In this document: in pieces, positions 36,394 to 44,889 of the stretch | How the letters are laid out: each line of letters starts with the position of its first letter | How positions within the stretch are numbered: position 1 is the stretch's first letter | NCBI GenBank assembly: GCA_021155195.1 | Contig: JAJNPV010000030.1 | Coordinates: forward strand, 124,001-188,000 | Origin: Ohtaekwangia sp. | GTDB lineage: Bacteria; Bacteroidota; Bacteroidia; Cytophagales; Cyclobacteriaceae | Length of the DNA: 64,000 bases | Direction of reading: 5' to 3' | Program-made: the position numbers and the translations under genes | Notes under the pieces: model-generated | Database searches by the model: none | Told to the model about the DNA's origin: nothing | The model's input: only the letters and a program-made list of their open reading frames with translations

Positions 36394-37073
36394 GGCATGT
36401 CCGTAAAAATATAGCCCAGCCCGATGCGCGTGTGAATAAGTTTTTTATCGAAATCACGATCAATCTTCTTCCGTAGAATATTGATGTACACTTCAACCAC
36501 ATTTGTTCCTGTATCAAAGGTTACGTCCCATACCTTTTCAGCAATTTCAGGTTTAGATAAAACACGGCCTCGATTGCGCATAAAAAATTCAAGTAATGAA
36601 AATTCCTTAGCTGTTAAGGGTATTATGGTACTGCCCCTTTTGGCAACCATTTTATTCATATCAAGGGTAAGATCAGCAACTGCGAGTTCTTCGCTTGTAT
36701 GCACAGGGCCAATCAACGTGCGTTTTCCCAGCGCCTTAATACGCACAAGAAGTTCTTTAAACTCAAAAGGTTTTACGAGATAATCATCAGCTCCTGCTTC
36801 AAACCCCGAAACTTTATCATCTGTAGTACTTAGTGCAGTTAAAAGTAAAATAGGAATTTGGGGCTTTACTGCCTTTATGCGTTTACATAATTCTACCCCG
36901 TTGGTCACAGGGATGATGATATCCATTATAATTAAGTTGTAATTATTATTAAGAGCGAGCTTTTCACCGGTATATCCATCGTAGGCCAAATCAACCACAT
37001 AGTGTTGCTCTTCTAAACCTTCTTTAATAAAGGCAGCAACCTTAGGCTCGTCTTCGATAACCAATAATTTCAC
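36390..37073 (-). CDS. OmpR/PhoB-type response regulator
   Basis: A 227-residue regulator with receiver (residues 1-120; acidic pair E7-D8, phospho-acceptor D51 in IIMDIIIP, K in LVKPFEF) and a C-terminal winged helix (about 128-227, TAKEFSLLEFFMRNRGRVLSKPEIAEKV broken here only for length). It works with the kinase encoded downstream. A -7 box TACTTTTG on the minus strand (37121-37114) lies 40 bases before the ATG, but its -33 partner is weak. Confidence 0.93.
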   Translation of the reverse strand: MKLLVIEDEPKVAAFIKEGLEEQHYVVDLAYDGYTGEKLALNNNYNLIIMDIIIPVTNGVELCKRIKAVKPQIPILLLTALSTTDDKVSGFEAGADDYLVKPFEFKELLVRIKALGKRTLIGPVHTSEELAVADLTLDMNKMVAKRGSTIIPLTAKEFSLLEFFMRNRGRVLSKPEIAEKVWDVTFDTGTNVVEVYINILRKKIDRDFDKKLIHTRIGLGYIFTDMP

Positions 37074-37154
37074 TGGCAGTTGGGAATTAATTAATTAAGA
37101 GTTGTTGAAGGTACAAAAGTATGGTCTGTACCCATCTATTTATGTTGAAAACTA

Positions 37155-39419
37155 TTACATCTTCAAGACTGATGTCTCTAACTCCTGAGCAAACGGTTGT
37201 TTATAAAAACGCTTTCCCGTTGCTTTATACAAGGCATTGGCCAGCGCTGCAAACGCAGGCGGAAAAGTAGGCTCGCCCATTCCCGTAGGATCAATGTCAC
37301 TCTGAACAAAATGAACGTCAATGGATTTAGGCGCTTCGCTGTGACGAATCATACGGTAGTTATGAAAATTCGTTTGTTCGGGTACTCCGTCTTTTAACGT
37401 TAACGCCCCGTACATTGCAACACCAATGCCATCCACAATTGCACCTTCTGCTAAATTGGTCGCGGCATCCGGGTTTACGACAATGCCGCAATCCACAGCA
37501 CAACATACGCGCTGAACAACCGGTTTATTTTTTTCAAGTGTTAAGTCCAGCACTTGCGCTACATACGTGTTGTGGCAAAAGTAAGCAGACACCCCACGAT
37601 GAACGTTGGATTGAGGATTGTTCCAATCTGATTTTTCGCGCACCAGTTTTAATACTCCGGCATACCGACTGGCATCGTAATCATTCTTTTCCCCTACGGG
37701 ATTGTTTAATGCACGATCCAAAAGTTCAAGTCGAAATTCGATCGGATCTTTTCCTGCCACTTCTGCCACTTCATCCAAAAAAGATTGCTCTACTGCACCC
37801 ATGAAGTTTGATCGTGGTGCCCGATATGAACCTGTAGTGAGATTAGAATTAATAGTTGTTTCCTCGGCCAGGTAATTATCCACCGCTCCGGCAGGAAACC
37901 GGTTCTCTTCCAGCGGACTTTCCGGAATACCAATGGCTTTAACATGAAACGCAATCAAATTATTATCAGCATCCAATGCCGCTCTGTACTTTGCACTGTA
38001 CATCGGGCGATAGATTCCGGAAGTCATATCGTCTTCACGGGTATAAATAAGTTTAACCGGTGCATTCACTTTTTGAGAAATGAGTGCTGCTTCCAATAAC
38101 CAATGCGCATACGATCTTCTTCCAAAGCCCCCACCCAAACGTGTCATCTGAATATCAATGTTTTCAATTGGCATGCCCAGCCGTGACGATAATGTTTGTT
38201 CCGTGAGTTCAGGTTTTTGTAACGGGCCCGCTAGTTCGGCCTTATCAGTAGTAACATGTGCAAAGAAGTTCATCGGCTCCATGCAGTTATGCGCAAGAAA
38301 CGGAGCGGTATAGGTGCGCTCAATAACTTTCGCTGCACCCTTGAATGCTTTCTCAGGATTTCCATCTTTGCGGGCTATAGTCAATGGTTTGCTCATCAAG
38401 TCCTCTATAGCAGCTTGATGATTAGCAGTGCTCTCCAGTCCAGAAGGAATCTCAACTTTCTGAGCAGGTCCACCTAAGCCTTTCTTCATGATGGAGTGAT
38501 TAGCAAATTGCTCCCATTCAATTTTTATTTCCTTCTTTGCATTCATCACTTCCCATGTAGTATTCCCTACAATGGCTACCACTTCGGGAAACGTACACGT
38601 ATCAAAGAACTGTCGTTCATACTCATAATTCATGGATTTAACTGCGAACACATCTTTGATTCCGGGCATTGATTTCACGGATGAATCATCAATTGATTTT
38701 AGCTTCATCCCAAAAGCAGGCGGATGAACAATCATCGCGATCAGCATGCCTTCACGATTGGTATCAATACCAAAGAGGGGTTTGCCGGTTACAATCTTTT
38801 TACCATCCACATTTTTGCGGGAGGTACTGATAATCAAAAAATCTTTTACTTCCTTAAGTGCAACTTCTTTAGGCACTTCAATCTTTGCTGCAGCTGAAGC
38901 CAGTTCTCCATATCCCGCTGAGTTACCACTTTTTTTATGATGCAGCACTCCGGCCGCGGTGGTAATTTCATCTACCGGAACTTGCCAGGCTTGGGCCGCT
39001 GCTTCGCGAAGCATCTGGCGCGCAGTGGCACCGGCCAGGCGTAAACTTCTCCAACCTTGTCGGATGGCTTGACTGCCCCCAATAAATTGGCGCGTAAAGT
39101 ATTTTGTGTTTAAGGCAGCTTGTTCAATGATTACATGCTTCCAATCTACATCGAGTTCTTCGGCCACAATCATCGGCATGGAAGTCTTAACATTTTGTCC
39201 GCCTTCTGGGTTTGGCGACATGATGGTAACAATGCCATTGTCGCCAATTTTTATGTAGCCATTTATTTCAAACCATTCTTTCGGTAAGGCGATTACTTCT
39301 TCTTCTGATTTTCCGACACACGAAATCAAACTATTAAAACCAAGCATCAATCCACCACCGGCCAGCGCTGACACTTTTAAAAATGATCTTCTTCCTATTG
39401 ATGTTTTGACAATAGTCAT
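37155..39419 (-). CDS. Molybdopterin-binding aldehyde oxidase-type subunit, copy 2 (no adjacent Fe-S partner)
   Basis: A 754-residue large subunit of the xanthine oxidase family, in the isoquinoline 1-oxidoreductase (IorB)-like branch. The N-terminus has a Tat motif (GRRSFLKVSALAGGG), so the folded enzyme is exported with its cofactor. The catalytic glutamate is E716 in TGMGEPTFPP, and the cofactor loops GGGFGRRSYAHW and SYRAPRSNF are present. It is the third gene after a Fe-S subunit and a first large subunit, separated by a hairpin repeat. It probably shares that Fe-S subunit or makes a distinct enzyme with it. Substrates are likely N-heterocycles or aldehydes. Confidence 0.87.
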   Translation of the reverse strand: MTIVKTSIGRRSFLKVSALAGGGLMLGFNSLISCVGKSEEEVIALPKEWFEINGYIKIGDNGIVTIMSPNPEGGQNVKTSMPMIVAEELDVDWKHVIIEQAALNTKYFTRQFIGGSQAIRQGWRSLRLAGATARQMLREAAAQAWQVPVDEITTAAGVLHHKKSGNSAGYGELASAAAKIEVPKEVALKEVKDFLIISTSRKNVDGKKIVTGKPLFGIDTNREGMLIAMIVHPPAFGMKLKSIDDSSVKSMPGIKDVFAVKSMNYEYERQFFDTCTFPEVVAIVGNTTWEVMNAKKEIKIEWEQFANHSIMKKGLGGPAQKVEIPSGLESTANHQAAIEDLMSKPLTIARKDGNPEKAFKGAAKVIERTYTAPFLAHNCMEPMNFFAHVTTDKAELAGPLQKPELTEQTLSSRLGMPIENIDIQMTRLGGGFGRRSYAHWLLEAALISQKVNAPVKLIYTREDDMTSGIYRPMYSAKYRAALDADNNLIAFHVKAIGIPESPLEENRFPAGAVDNYLAEETTINSNLTTGSYRAPRSNFMGAVEQSFLDEVAEVAGKDPIEFRLELLDRALNNPVGEKNDYDASRYAGVLKLVREKSDWNNPQSNVHRGVSAYFCHNTYVAQVLDLTLEKNKPVVQRVCCAVDCGIVVNPDAATNLAEGAIVDGIGVAMYGALTLKDGVPEQTNFHNYRMIRHSEAPKSIDVHFVQSDIDPTGMGEPTFPPAFAALANALYKATGKRFYKQPFAQELETSVLKM

Positions 39420-39468
39420 GATAATTCTTTTAGGGAAGTTTTAATCGTCTAACCACTCAAAGCTTGGA

Positions 39469-39504
39469 TAGTCGTCAAGACCCCTTTAAGGGGTCAGACG
39501 ACTA
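39469..39504. repeat. AGTCGTC/GACGACT hairpin between two paralogues
   Basis: Outer arms TAGTCGTC/GACGACTA and inner arms GACCCC/GGGGTC with loop TTTAA, internal loop AA opposite A. No T-tract on either strand. It lies in the 89-base gap between two large-subunit genes of one putative operon, so it may attenuate or protect the mRNA rather than end it. Confidence 0.7.
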
Positions 39505-39508
39505 AGGA

Positions 39509-41773
39509 TTACATCCGCAAAGCCGATGTCTCCAACTCTTTCACAAACGGCTGACTGTAAATTCGCTTGCCTGTGCCTTTGTACATCGCGTTAGCGAGCG
39601 CAGCAACGACCGGTGGAAACGGAGGTTCGCCCAACCCGGTAGGATCAATTTCATTTTTAACAAAATGCACATCAATAGCAGTAGGCGCTTCTTTATGACG
39701 AATCAGGCGATACTTATCAAAGTTAGTTTGATCAGGTGTTCCTTCCGTGAACGTCATGCCACTGTACATCGCATGACCAATACCATCTACACTTCCGCCT
39801 TCAATCAGGTTGGTAGCAGCAATGGGATTCACTACAATTCCACAATCTACCGCACAGTGTACTTTTTGTACACGGGGCTTTCCATTCTCCATCACTAAAT
39901 CAATTACGTGAGCTACATAACTATCATGACAAAAATAGGCTGACACTCCGCGATACACACCCGGTTGCTCGGTTCCCCAATTTGATTTCTCTCGTACTAG
40001 TTTTAATACCCCTGCATAGCGATCAGCTTCATAATCATTCTTCTCACCCACCGGATTATTTATTGCTTTATCCAAAAGCTCCAATCTGAATTCAATCGGA
40101 TCTTTGCCGGCTGCCTCTGCCACTTCATCAAGAAATGATTGCTCGGCACCTGCAATGAAGTTCGAGCGCGGTGCACGAAATGCCCCAACGGTAATATTTG
40201 ATTCCTGAGCCCACTCTTCCGCCAAATAGTTTGCAACTGCTCCTGCCGGAAACCGATTGGCAAACAACGGACTTTCCGGAATACCTCCTGCATTAACATG
40301 AAATGCAATGAGATTATTATTTTCATCCAACGCTGCACGATACTTTGCATGATAGGCAGGACGATAGGTACCAAACGTCATATCATCTTCTCGTGAATAG
40401 ATTAGTTTAATCGGAGCTTTCAATTTTTGAGAAATCACTGCGGCTTCAACAAGATAATGTCCATACAATCGTCTTCCGAATCCGCCACCCATGCGCGTCA
40501 TTTGGATGTCAACTTTTTCAAGAGGTAAACCCAAACGAGCGGCAACACTCTTCTCCATAAATTCAGGAGTCTGAATCGGGCCAACCAATTCCGCCATGTC
40601 ATCGGTAACATGTGCAAAGAAATTCATCGGCTCCATGGTGTTGTGCGCGAGAAACGGAGCCGTATAACTGCGTTCTATCACTTTTGCAGCTTTCTTAAAG
40701 GCCGCTTCGGGATCGCCATCCTTACGAACAACTTTTCCTTTTTTAGTGGAGAGATCGGCCATTAACTGAGTATGCTTGGTCGAATTCTCTAAACCACCTG
40801 GCACTTTTATGGATTCGCTTGTTCCCCAAAATGTAGAGAACGTCTTGGAGTGCGTATCAAATTTTTCCCATTCCAACTTCAACGCTTTACGCGCATTCAT
40901 TACTTCCCAGGTTGTGTTACCAACCACTACAACCAAATCAGAAAAAGCATCTACATCACACCATTGTCTTGAATAGTCATCAGCATACGTATTAATAGTG
41001 ATTACATCCTTAATACCGGGCATGGCTTTCGCCTGCGAGTCGTCCACACTTTTCAAGCGCATACCAAAAGCAGGTGGATGCGCGATCATCGCAATCAACA
41101 TGCCTTCGCGCTTGGTATCCAATCCATAAAGCGGTTTGCCAGTAACAATTTTTAACCCATCAACATTTTTGCGATCCGTACCAATAATCTTAAAGTCTTT
41201 GATGTCTTTTAGTGTTACTTCTTTTGGCACTTCTAGTTTCGCTGCCGCGGATGCCATCTCACCATAGCCGACAGACTTGCCACTCGCTTTGTGTGAGAGC
41301 ACACCGGCCTCCGTAGTAATTTCATTAACGGGCACTTGCCATGCAGTAGCCGCAGCTTCGCGAAGCATCTGTCTTGCAGCACCACCAGCCGTGCGCATAC
41401 CTTTCCAGGCCATGCGAATGGACTGGCTTCCCCCTGCTAATTGCCGCGTAAAAATATCTGTGTTTAAAGGAGCTTGTTCAACGATCACGTTCTTCCAATC
41501 CACATCCAACTCTTCGGCCACCAACATGGGCATGGATGTTTTCACATTCTGCCCGATCTCCGGATTGGGTGACATAATCGTTACGATACCATTATCACCA
41601 ATTTTTAAATAGCCATTTATCTCAAACCATTCTTTTGGCAAAGCCAGCACTTCAACTTCCGATTTGTTCGTGCAAGAGATCAAACTATTAAAGCCCAGCA
41701 CCAACCCTCCGCCTGCCAGTGCAGATACTTTCAAAAAAGATCTTCTTCCGATGGATGTTTTTACAATAGTCAT
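39509..41773 (-). CDS. Molybdopterin-binding aldehyde oxidase-type subunit, copy 1
   Basis: A 754-residue IorB-like large subunit, closely similar to the copies at 37155 and 44890. The ATG at 41773 gives the same N-terminus and Tat signal as its paralogue (TIVKTSIGRRSFLK); a longer in-frame start at 41857 would overlap the Fe-S gene. Catalytic E716 lies in TGLGEPPFPP, and GGGFGRRLYGHY and GAFRAPRSNF are conserved. It follows its [2Fe-2S] subunit by 17 bases. Such enzymes hydroxylate heterocycles or oxidise aldehydes in the periplasm and pass electrons to a cytochrome, which is not encoded alongside. Confidence 0.9.
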   Translation of the reverse strand: MTIVKTSIGRRSFLKVSALAGGGLVLGFNSLISCTNKSEVEVLALPKEWFEINGYLKIGDNGIVTIMSPNPEIGQNVKTSMPMLVAEELDVDWKNVIVEQAPLNTDIFTRQLAGGSQSIRMAWKGMRTAGGAARQMLREAAATAWQVPVNEITTEAGVLSHKASGKSVGYGEMASAAAKLEVPKEVTLKDIKDFKIIGTDRKNVDGLKIVTGKPLYGLDTKREGMLIAMIAHPPAFGMRLKSVDDSQAKAMPGIKDVITINTYADDYSRQWCDVDAFSDLVVVVGNTTWEVMNARKALKLEWEKFDTHSKTFSTFWGTSESIKVPGGLENSTKHTQLMADLSTKKGKVVRKDGDPEAAFKKAAKVIERSYTAPFLAHNTMEPMNFFAHVTDDMAELVGPIQTPEFMEKSVAARLGLPLEKVDIQMTRMGGGFGRRLYGHYLVEAAVISQKLKAPIKLIYSREDDMTFGTYRPAYHAKYRAALDENNNLIAFHVNAGGIPESPLFANRFPAGAVANYLAEEWAQESNITVGAFRAPRSNFIAGAEQSFLDEVAEAAGKDPIEFRLELLDKAINNPVGEKNDYEADRYAGVLKLVREKSNWGTEQPGVYRGVSAYFCHDSYVAHVIDLVMENGKPRVQKVHCAVDCGIVVNPIAATNLIEGGSVDGIGHAMYSGMTFTEGTPDQTNFDKYRLIRHKEAPTAIDVHFVKNEIDPTGLGEPPFPPVVAALANAMYKGTGKRIYSQPFVKELETSALRM

Positions 41774-41790
41774 GGTATTAATCTTTTTAG

Positions 41791-42252
41791 TTAAACGTTT
41801 GAACCAGCAGCAGTTTTGATAGCAGCTTTTATACGCACATAAGTACCGCACCGACAAATGTTTCCATTCATCGCATTGTCAATATCAGCATCACTTGGAT
41901 TCGGATTGCTCTTGAGCAACGAAACCGCACTCATAATCTGGCCGGCCTGGCAATACCCACATTGTGGAACATCATGTTCCAGCCATGCTTTCTGAACAGG
42001 GTGATCTCCGTTTTCTGAAAGTCCTTCGATGGTTGTAATCTCTTTTCCCTCTGCTGATGAAACCGGCAACTGACACGCACGCGTTGAACTGCCATCAAGC
42101 AGAATCGTGCAGGCACCACATTGCGCAATGCCGCATCCAAACTTTGTACCCACCAGATTTAAGTGATCGCGCAACACCCAAAGCATGGGCGTTTTTGGAT
42201 CTACATCCACCGTTTGTTTCTTTCCGTTCACATTCAGATTGATAGCCGCCAT
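41791..42252 (-). CDS. [2Fe-2S] subunit of aldehyde oxidase-type enzyme, copy 1
   Basis: A 153-residue IorA-like small subunit carrying two [2Fe-2S] clusters: a ferredoxin-type site with CGCGIAQCGACT and a later Cys near residue 60, and an all-helical second site with CGYCQAGQ and CRCGTY. It transfers electrons from the molybdenum centre of the large subunit. It has no signal peptide, as expected for a partner carried out by the Tat signal of the large subunit. It is the first gene of its operon. Confidence 0.93.
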   Translation of the reverse strand: MAAINLNVNGKKQTVDVDPKTPMLWVLRDHLNLVGTKFGCGIAQCGACTILLDGSSTRACQLPVSSAEGKEITTIEGLSENGDHPVQKAWLEHDVPQCGYCQAGQIMSAVSLLKSNPNPSDADIDNAMNGNICRCGTYVRIKAAIKTAAGSNV

Positions 42253-42521
42253 GGTTCTTTAGATTTTAATTGTTGATGTATTTTTTGGAAGCATCTAAGA
42301 TAATAAACCCAATCAAAGTTTCCTTACAAAATTCAAGCAGTGGTAAGAGGTTTATTCAAACTAGCTGATTAGTCTGTTAACAAGATGTTAACTCCTTGAA
42401 ATTTATGACTATTGGTAGAAGCGGCTGTTATTTAGATTGATTCCACATTTTATGGGTTTGAGTAAGGATGTACTAAATTTATTTCTCTGTAATTTGGATC
42501 ACTCCATTTAACTTCAAAAAA

Positions 42522-43562
42522 ATGAAGAATTACTTTTTTCAACTTATACTGTTTCTTTTTATCACACCAACTTTTGCTCAATCGGTTCCTCAAAAAACAT
42601 CTGCATTGTTTGCAGAGGATATGGTGAAGCCACGCATGAGGATAATCATCGATAACGATTTTGGTGGTGATCCGGACGGATTGTTTCAATTGGTTCATCA
42701 CCTGCTATCTCCGTCTGTTGAGATCCGTGCCATCATTGGCTCGCATTTAAAAGCGGGTGATTTTTTTGATCCTTCGAATGTAACAGCCACCAACGCTAAA
42801 AAGAAGATCGAAGAAGTCCTGAACATCATGAACCTTGGCAAGAACTATCCGGTTTATCAGGGATCAAATGTTGCGTTGGAAAACGATAGTATTCCTCAAC
42901 GTTCAGAAGCAGCCGATGCCATTATCCGAGAAGCCATGCGAACCGACACCAGGCAACCATTATATATAGTGTGTGGTGCCGGCCTTACAGATTTAGCCAG
43001 CGCATTTCTTAAGCAACCTGAAATTGCAAACCGGTTAACCTTAATCTGGATTGGTGGTCCTGAATACCCAACACTTGCATTACCACCTCCGGGTTATACA
43101 AGTCTTGAATACAACTTAGGGATTGACTTAAAAGCGGGTCAGGTTGTTTTTAATAAGTCAAACATTCCCATCTGGCAAATTCCCAGAAGCAGTTACCGAC
43201 AAATCTTAATGCCCTACTCAGCACTGGTAACAAAAGTTAAAGGACAAGGAAAGACGGGTGATTTTCTTGCAGGTTCTATTGAGCGGCTGATGAAACTTAC
43301 CAATGAACATAATTATCCATTGGGAGAAACCTATATTATGGGCGATAGTCCACTGGTTTTATTAACAGCACTTCAATCGTCTTTTGAAGCCGATCCTTCT
43401 TCCAGTAAGTATTCACTACAACCTGCACCAAAAATAAATGATCAGGGATTGTATGAAGTAAATACTTCCGGAAGAAACATTCGTGTGTACACGCAACTGG
43501 ATAGTTATCTGCTGCTGGAAGATTTTTATGCTAAGTTATACTTGTTGAAGCAGAGAAAGTGA
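42522..43562 (+). CDS. Exported nucleoside-hydrolase-like protein
   Basis: A 346-residue protein with a signal peptide (ending TFAQ, residue 20) and the calcium-binding N-terminal motif of inosine-uridine nucleoside hydrolases in the form DNDFGGDPDG at about 44-53, close to the family D-x-D-x-x-x-D-D pattern. The core then reads IVCGAGLTDLA and IWIGGPEYP, typical of the fold. It may hydrolyse ribosides or another N- or O-glycoside outside the cytoplasm. Secreted members of unknown substrate are common in Bacteroidota. Confidence 0.72.
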   Translation: MKNYFFQLILFLFITPTFAQSVPQKTSALFAEDMVKPRMRIIIDNDFGGDPDGLFQLVHHLLSPSVEIRAIIGSHLKAGDFFDPSNVTATNAKKKIEEVLNIMNLGKNYPVYQGSNVALENDSIPQRSEAADAIIREAMRTDTRQPLYIVCGAGLTDLASAFLKQPEIANRLTLIWIGGPEYPTLALPPPGYTSLEYNLGIDLKAGQVVFNKSNIPIWQIPRSSYRQILMPYSALVTKVKGQGKTGDFLAGSIERLMKLTNEHNYPLGETYIMGDSPLVLLTALQSSFEADPSSSKYSLQPAPKINDQGLYEVNTSGRNIRVYTQLDSYLLLEDFYAKLYLLKQRK

Positions 43563-43589
43563 TGTAAAGGTTTCTTCCGAAATCACTTT
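43556..43589 (+). terminator. Hairpin shared by two convergent gene ends
   Basis: AAAGTGAT (43556-43563) pairs with ATCACTTT (43582-43589) across an 18-base loop, followed by a T-rich run. It includes the stop codon of the plus-strand gene and the last codons of the minus-strand gene. Confidence 0.4.
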
Positions 43590-43915
43590 TTCTTCTTAGG
43601 CTTTTTAATCTTTGGGGGCGGAAGGGCTTTTACCGTAATCTTCACCAATTCGCTCAGCCATTCCCAATCCTCTAATTTATCTTCAATTAAAAAACAGTTC
43701 TTCGCACCAGGATAAGGGGGCGCTTCCACAACGCGTTTGATAAATACCCGCCCAGGGTCAGTGGGTTTTATAAATAATTTGTTATCGCAGATCAATGCGA
43801 ATAATTTTCCATCGGCATATACTCCATATTCACCAAACATGCTTTTGGCAGTGATGGTGCCGGCACGCTTAATCTGATCAACTACAAACTCAACAAATTT
43901 CTTATCGGATGCCAT
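43583..43915 (-). CDS. TfoX N-terminal-domain protein
   Basis: A 110-residue protein covering the TfoX/Sxy N-terminal domain alone, with the motif AKSMFGEYGVYADGKLFALIC and KPTDPGR. The C-terminus is a lysine/proline tail (PPPKIKKPKKKK). In gammaproteobacteria full-length Sxy works with CRP in competence. Single-domain versions in other phyla are of unknown role. It stands alone between convergent and divergent neighbours. Confidence 0.85.
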   Translation of the reverse strand: MASDKKFVEFVVDQIKRAGTITAKSMFGEYGVYADGKLFALICDNKLFIKPTDPGRVFIKRVVEAPPYPGAKNCFLIEDKLEDWEWLSELVKITVKALPPPKIKKPKKKK

Positions 43916-43976
43916 GGATTGGTAAATATAATCTCCACAATTAATTTATTACCTTGAATTCCAATAATTGTGTATT

Positions 43977-44882
43977 ATGAAAGAATCCATTACCCGCAGG
44001 GATTTTATGCTGCAATCAGGTTCGCTGCTAACAGCAGCTACGCTGGCAACTGGTTTTACCAGCACATCGAAATCCAACTATAAAATGGGCTTGCAGTTGT
44101 TTACCATCCGCGAGCCGCTGGCGAAAGATGTAACAGGCACCATAAAAAAAGTTGCTGCTCTCGGGTATCAGGATTGCGAAACGTATGGCTTCAATCCTGA
44201 ACAAGGCACGTACTACGGATTAAAAGCATCGGCCTTTAAGCAACTGCTTGCTGATAATAAAATGATTGCGACCAGCGGGCATTATGATTTTACTAAATAT
44301 TTTGATGTGTCAGAAGATGCATTGATGCGATACGTGGATCAATGCATTGAAGGTGCGCATGCGTTAGGGCAACGATACATCACCTGGCCTTGGCTTGATC
44401 CGAAATTCAGAACCCTGGAAAATTTCCATGTGCTGTCCGCAAAATTAAATGCAATTGGTGAGCGGGTAACAAAAGCAACGTTGGGCTTTGCCTATCACAA
44501 TCATGATTTTGAATTCACCGATTATAATGGCGACAACGGCTATGCGATCATCATGCGCGAAACTGATGCTGCGCTGGTGAAGTTGCAAATCGATTTGTAT
44601 TGGGTCATGCATTCCTCGAAGCTGAGTCCGGCCGAATTATTTAAACAACAACCGGGGCGCTTTGTCATGTGGCACATTAAAGACATGGACAAAGTAACGC
44701 GTGACTACTCAGAGCTAGGCAATGGCTCCATTGACTATACAGTTATTCTCCCCGAAGCCTCGCGCGCAGGACTTCAATATTATTACATAGAGCAAGGTGG
44801 AAACTTTGCAACCAGCCCTATGCAAAGCATTACAGACAGTGCGAGCTACTTTAAAAAGAATCTTGAAAAGTATTTGAGGTAG
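43977..44882 (+). CDS. Tat-exported TIM-barrel sugar isomerase/epimerase
   Basis: A 301-residue xylose-isomerase-like TIM barrel with a Tat signal (ITRRDFMLQSG). Metal ligands are suggested by the His in FAYHNHDFEF, the Asp in LQIDLYW, the His in MWHIKDMD and the Glu in YYIEQGG. The ATG at 43977 is preferred to a TTG three codons earlier. Related exported proteins take part in inositol, 3-keto-sugar or hydroxypyruvate-type metabolism. A paralogue lies at 59563. Confidence 0.83.
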   Translation: MKESITRRDFMLQSGSLLTAATLATGFTSTSKSNYKMGLQLFTIREPLAKDVTGTIKKVAALGYQDCETYGFNPEQGTYYGLKASAFKQLLADNKMIATSGHYDFTKYFDVSEDALMRYVDQCIEGAHALGQRYITWPWLDPKFRTLENFHVLSAKLNAIGERVTKATLGFAYHNHDFEFTDYNGDNGYAIIMRETDAALVKLQIDLYWVMHSSKLSPAELFKQQPGRFVMWHIKDMDKVTRDYSELGNGSIDYTVILPEASRAGLQYYYIEQGGNFATSPMQSITDSASYFKKNLEKYLR

Positions 44883-44889
44883 GTAGATC

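Noticed and set aside
35026..37073. Two-component pair regulating the molybdenum hydroxylase operon
   Set aside because: The genes are adjacent and on the same strand, but the regulator has its own possible promoter and no shared motif was seen; adjacency alone is not enough.
41774..41857. Longer start for large subunit copy 1
   Set aside because: It would overlap the end of the Fe-S subunit gene, adds a Cys-rich stretch, and is absent from both paralogues.
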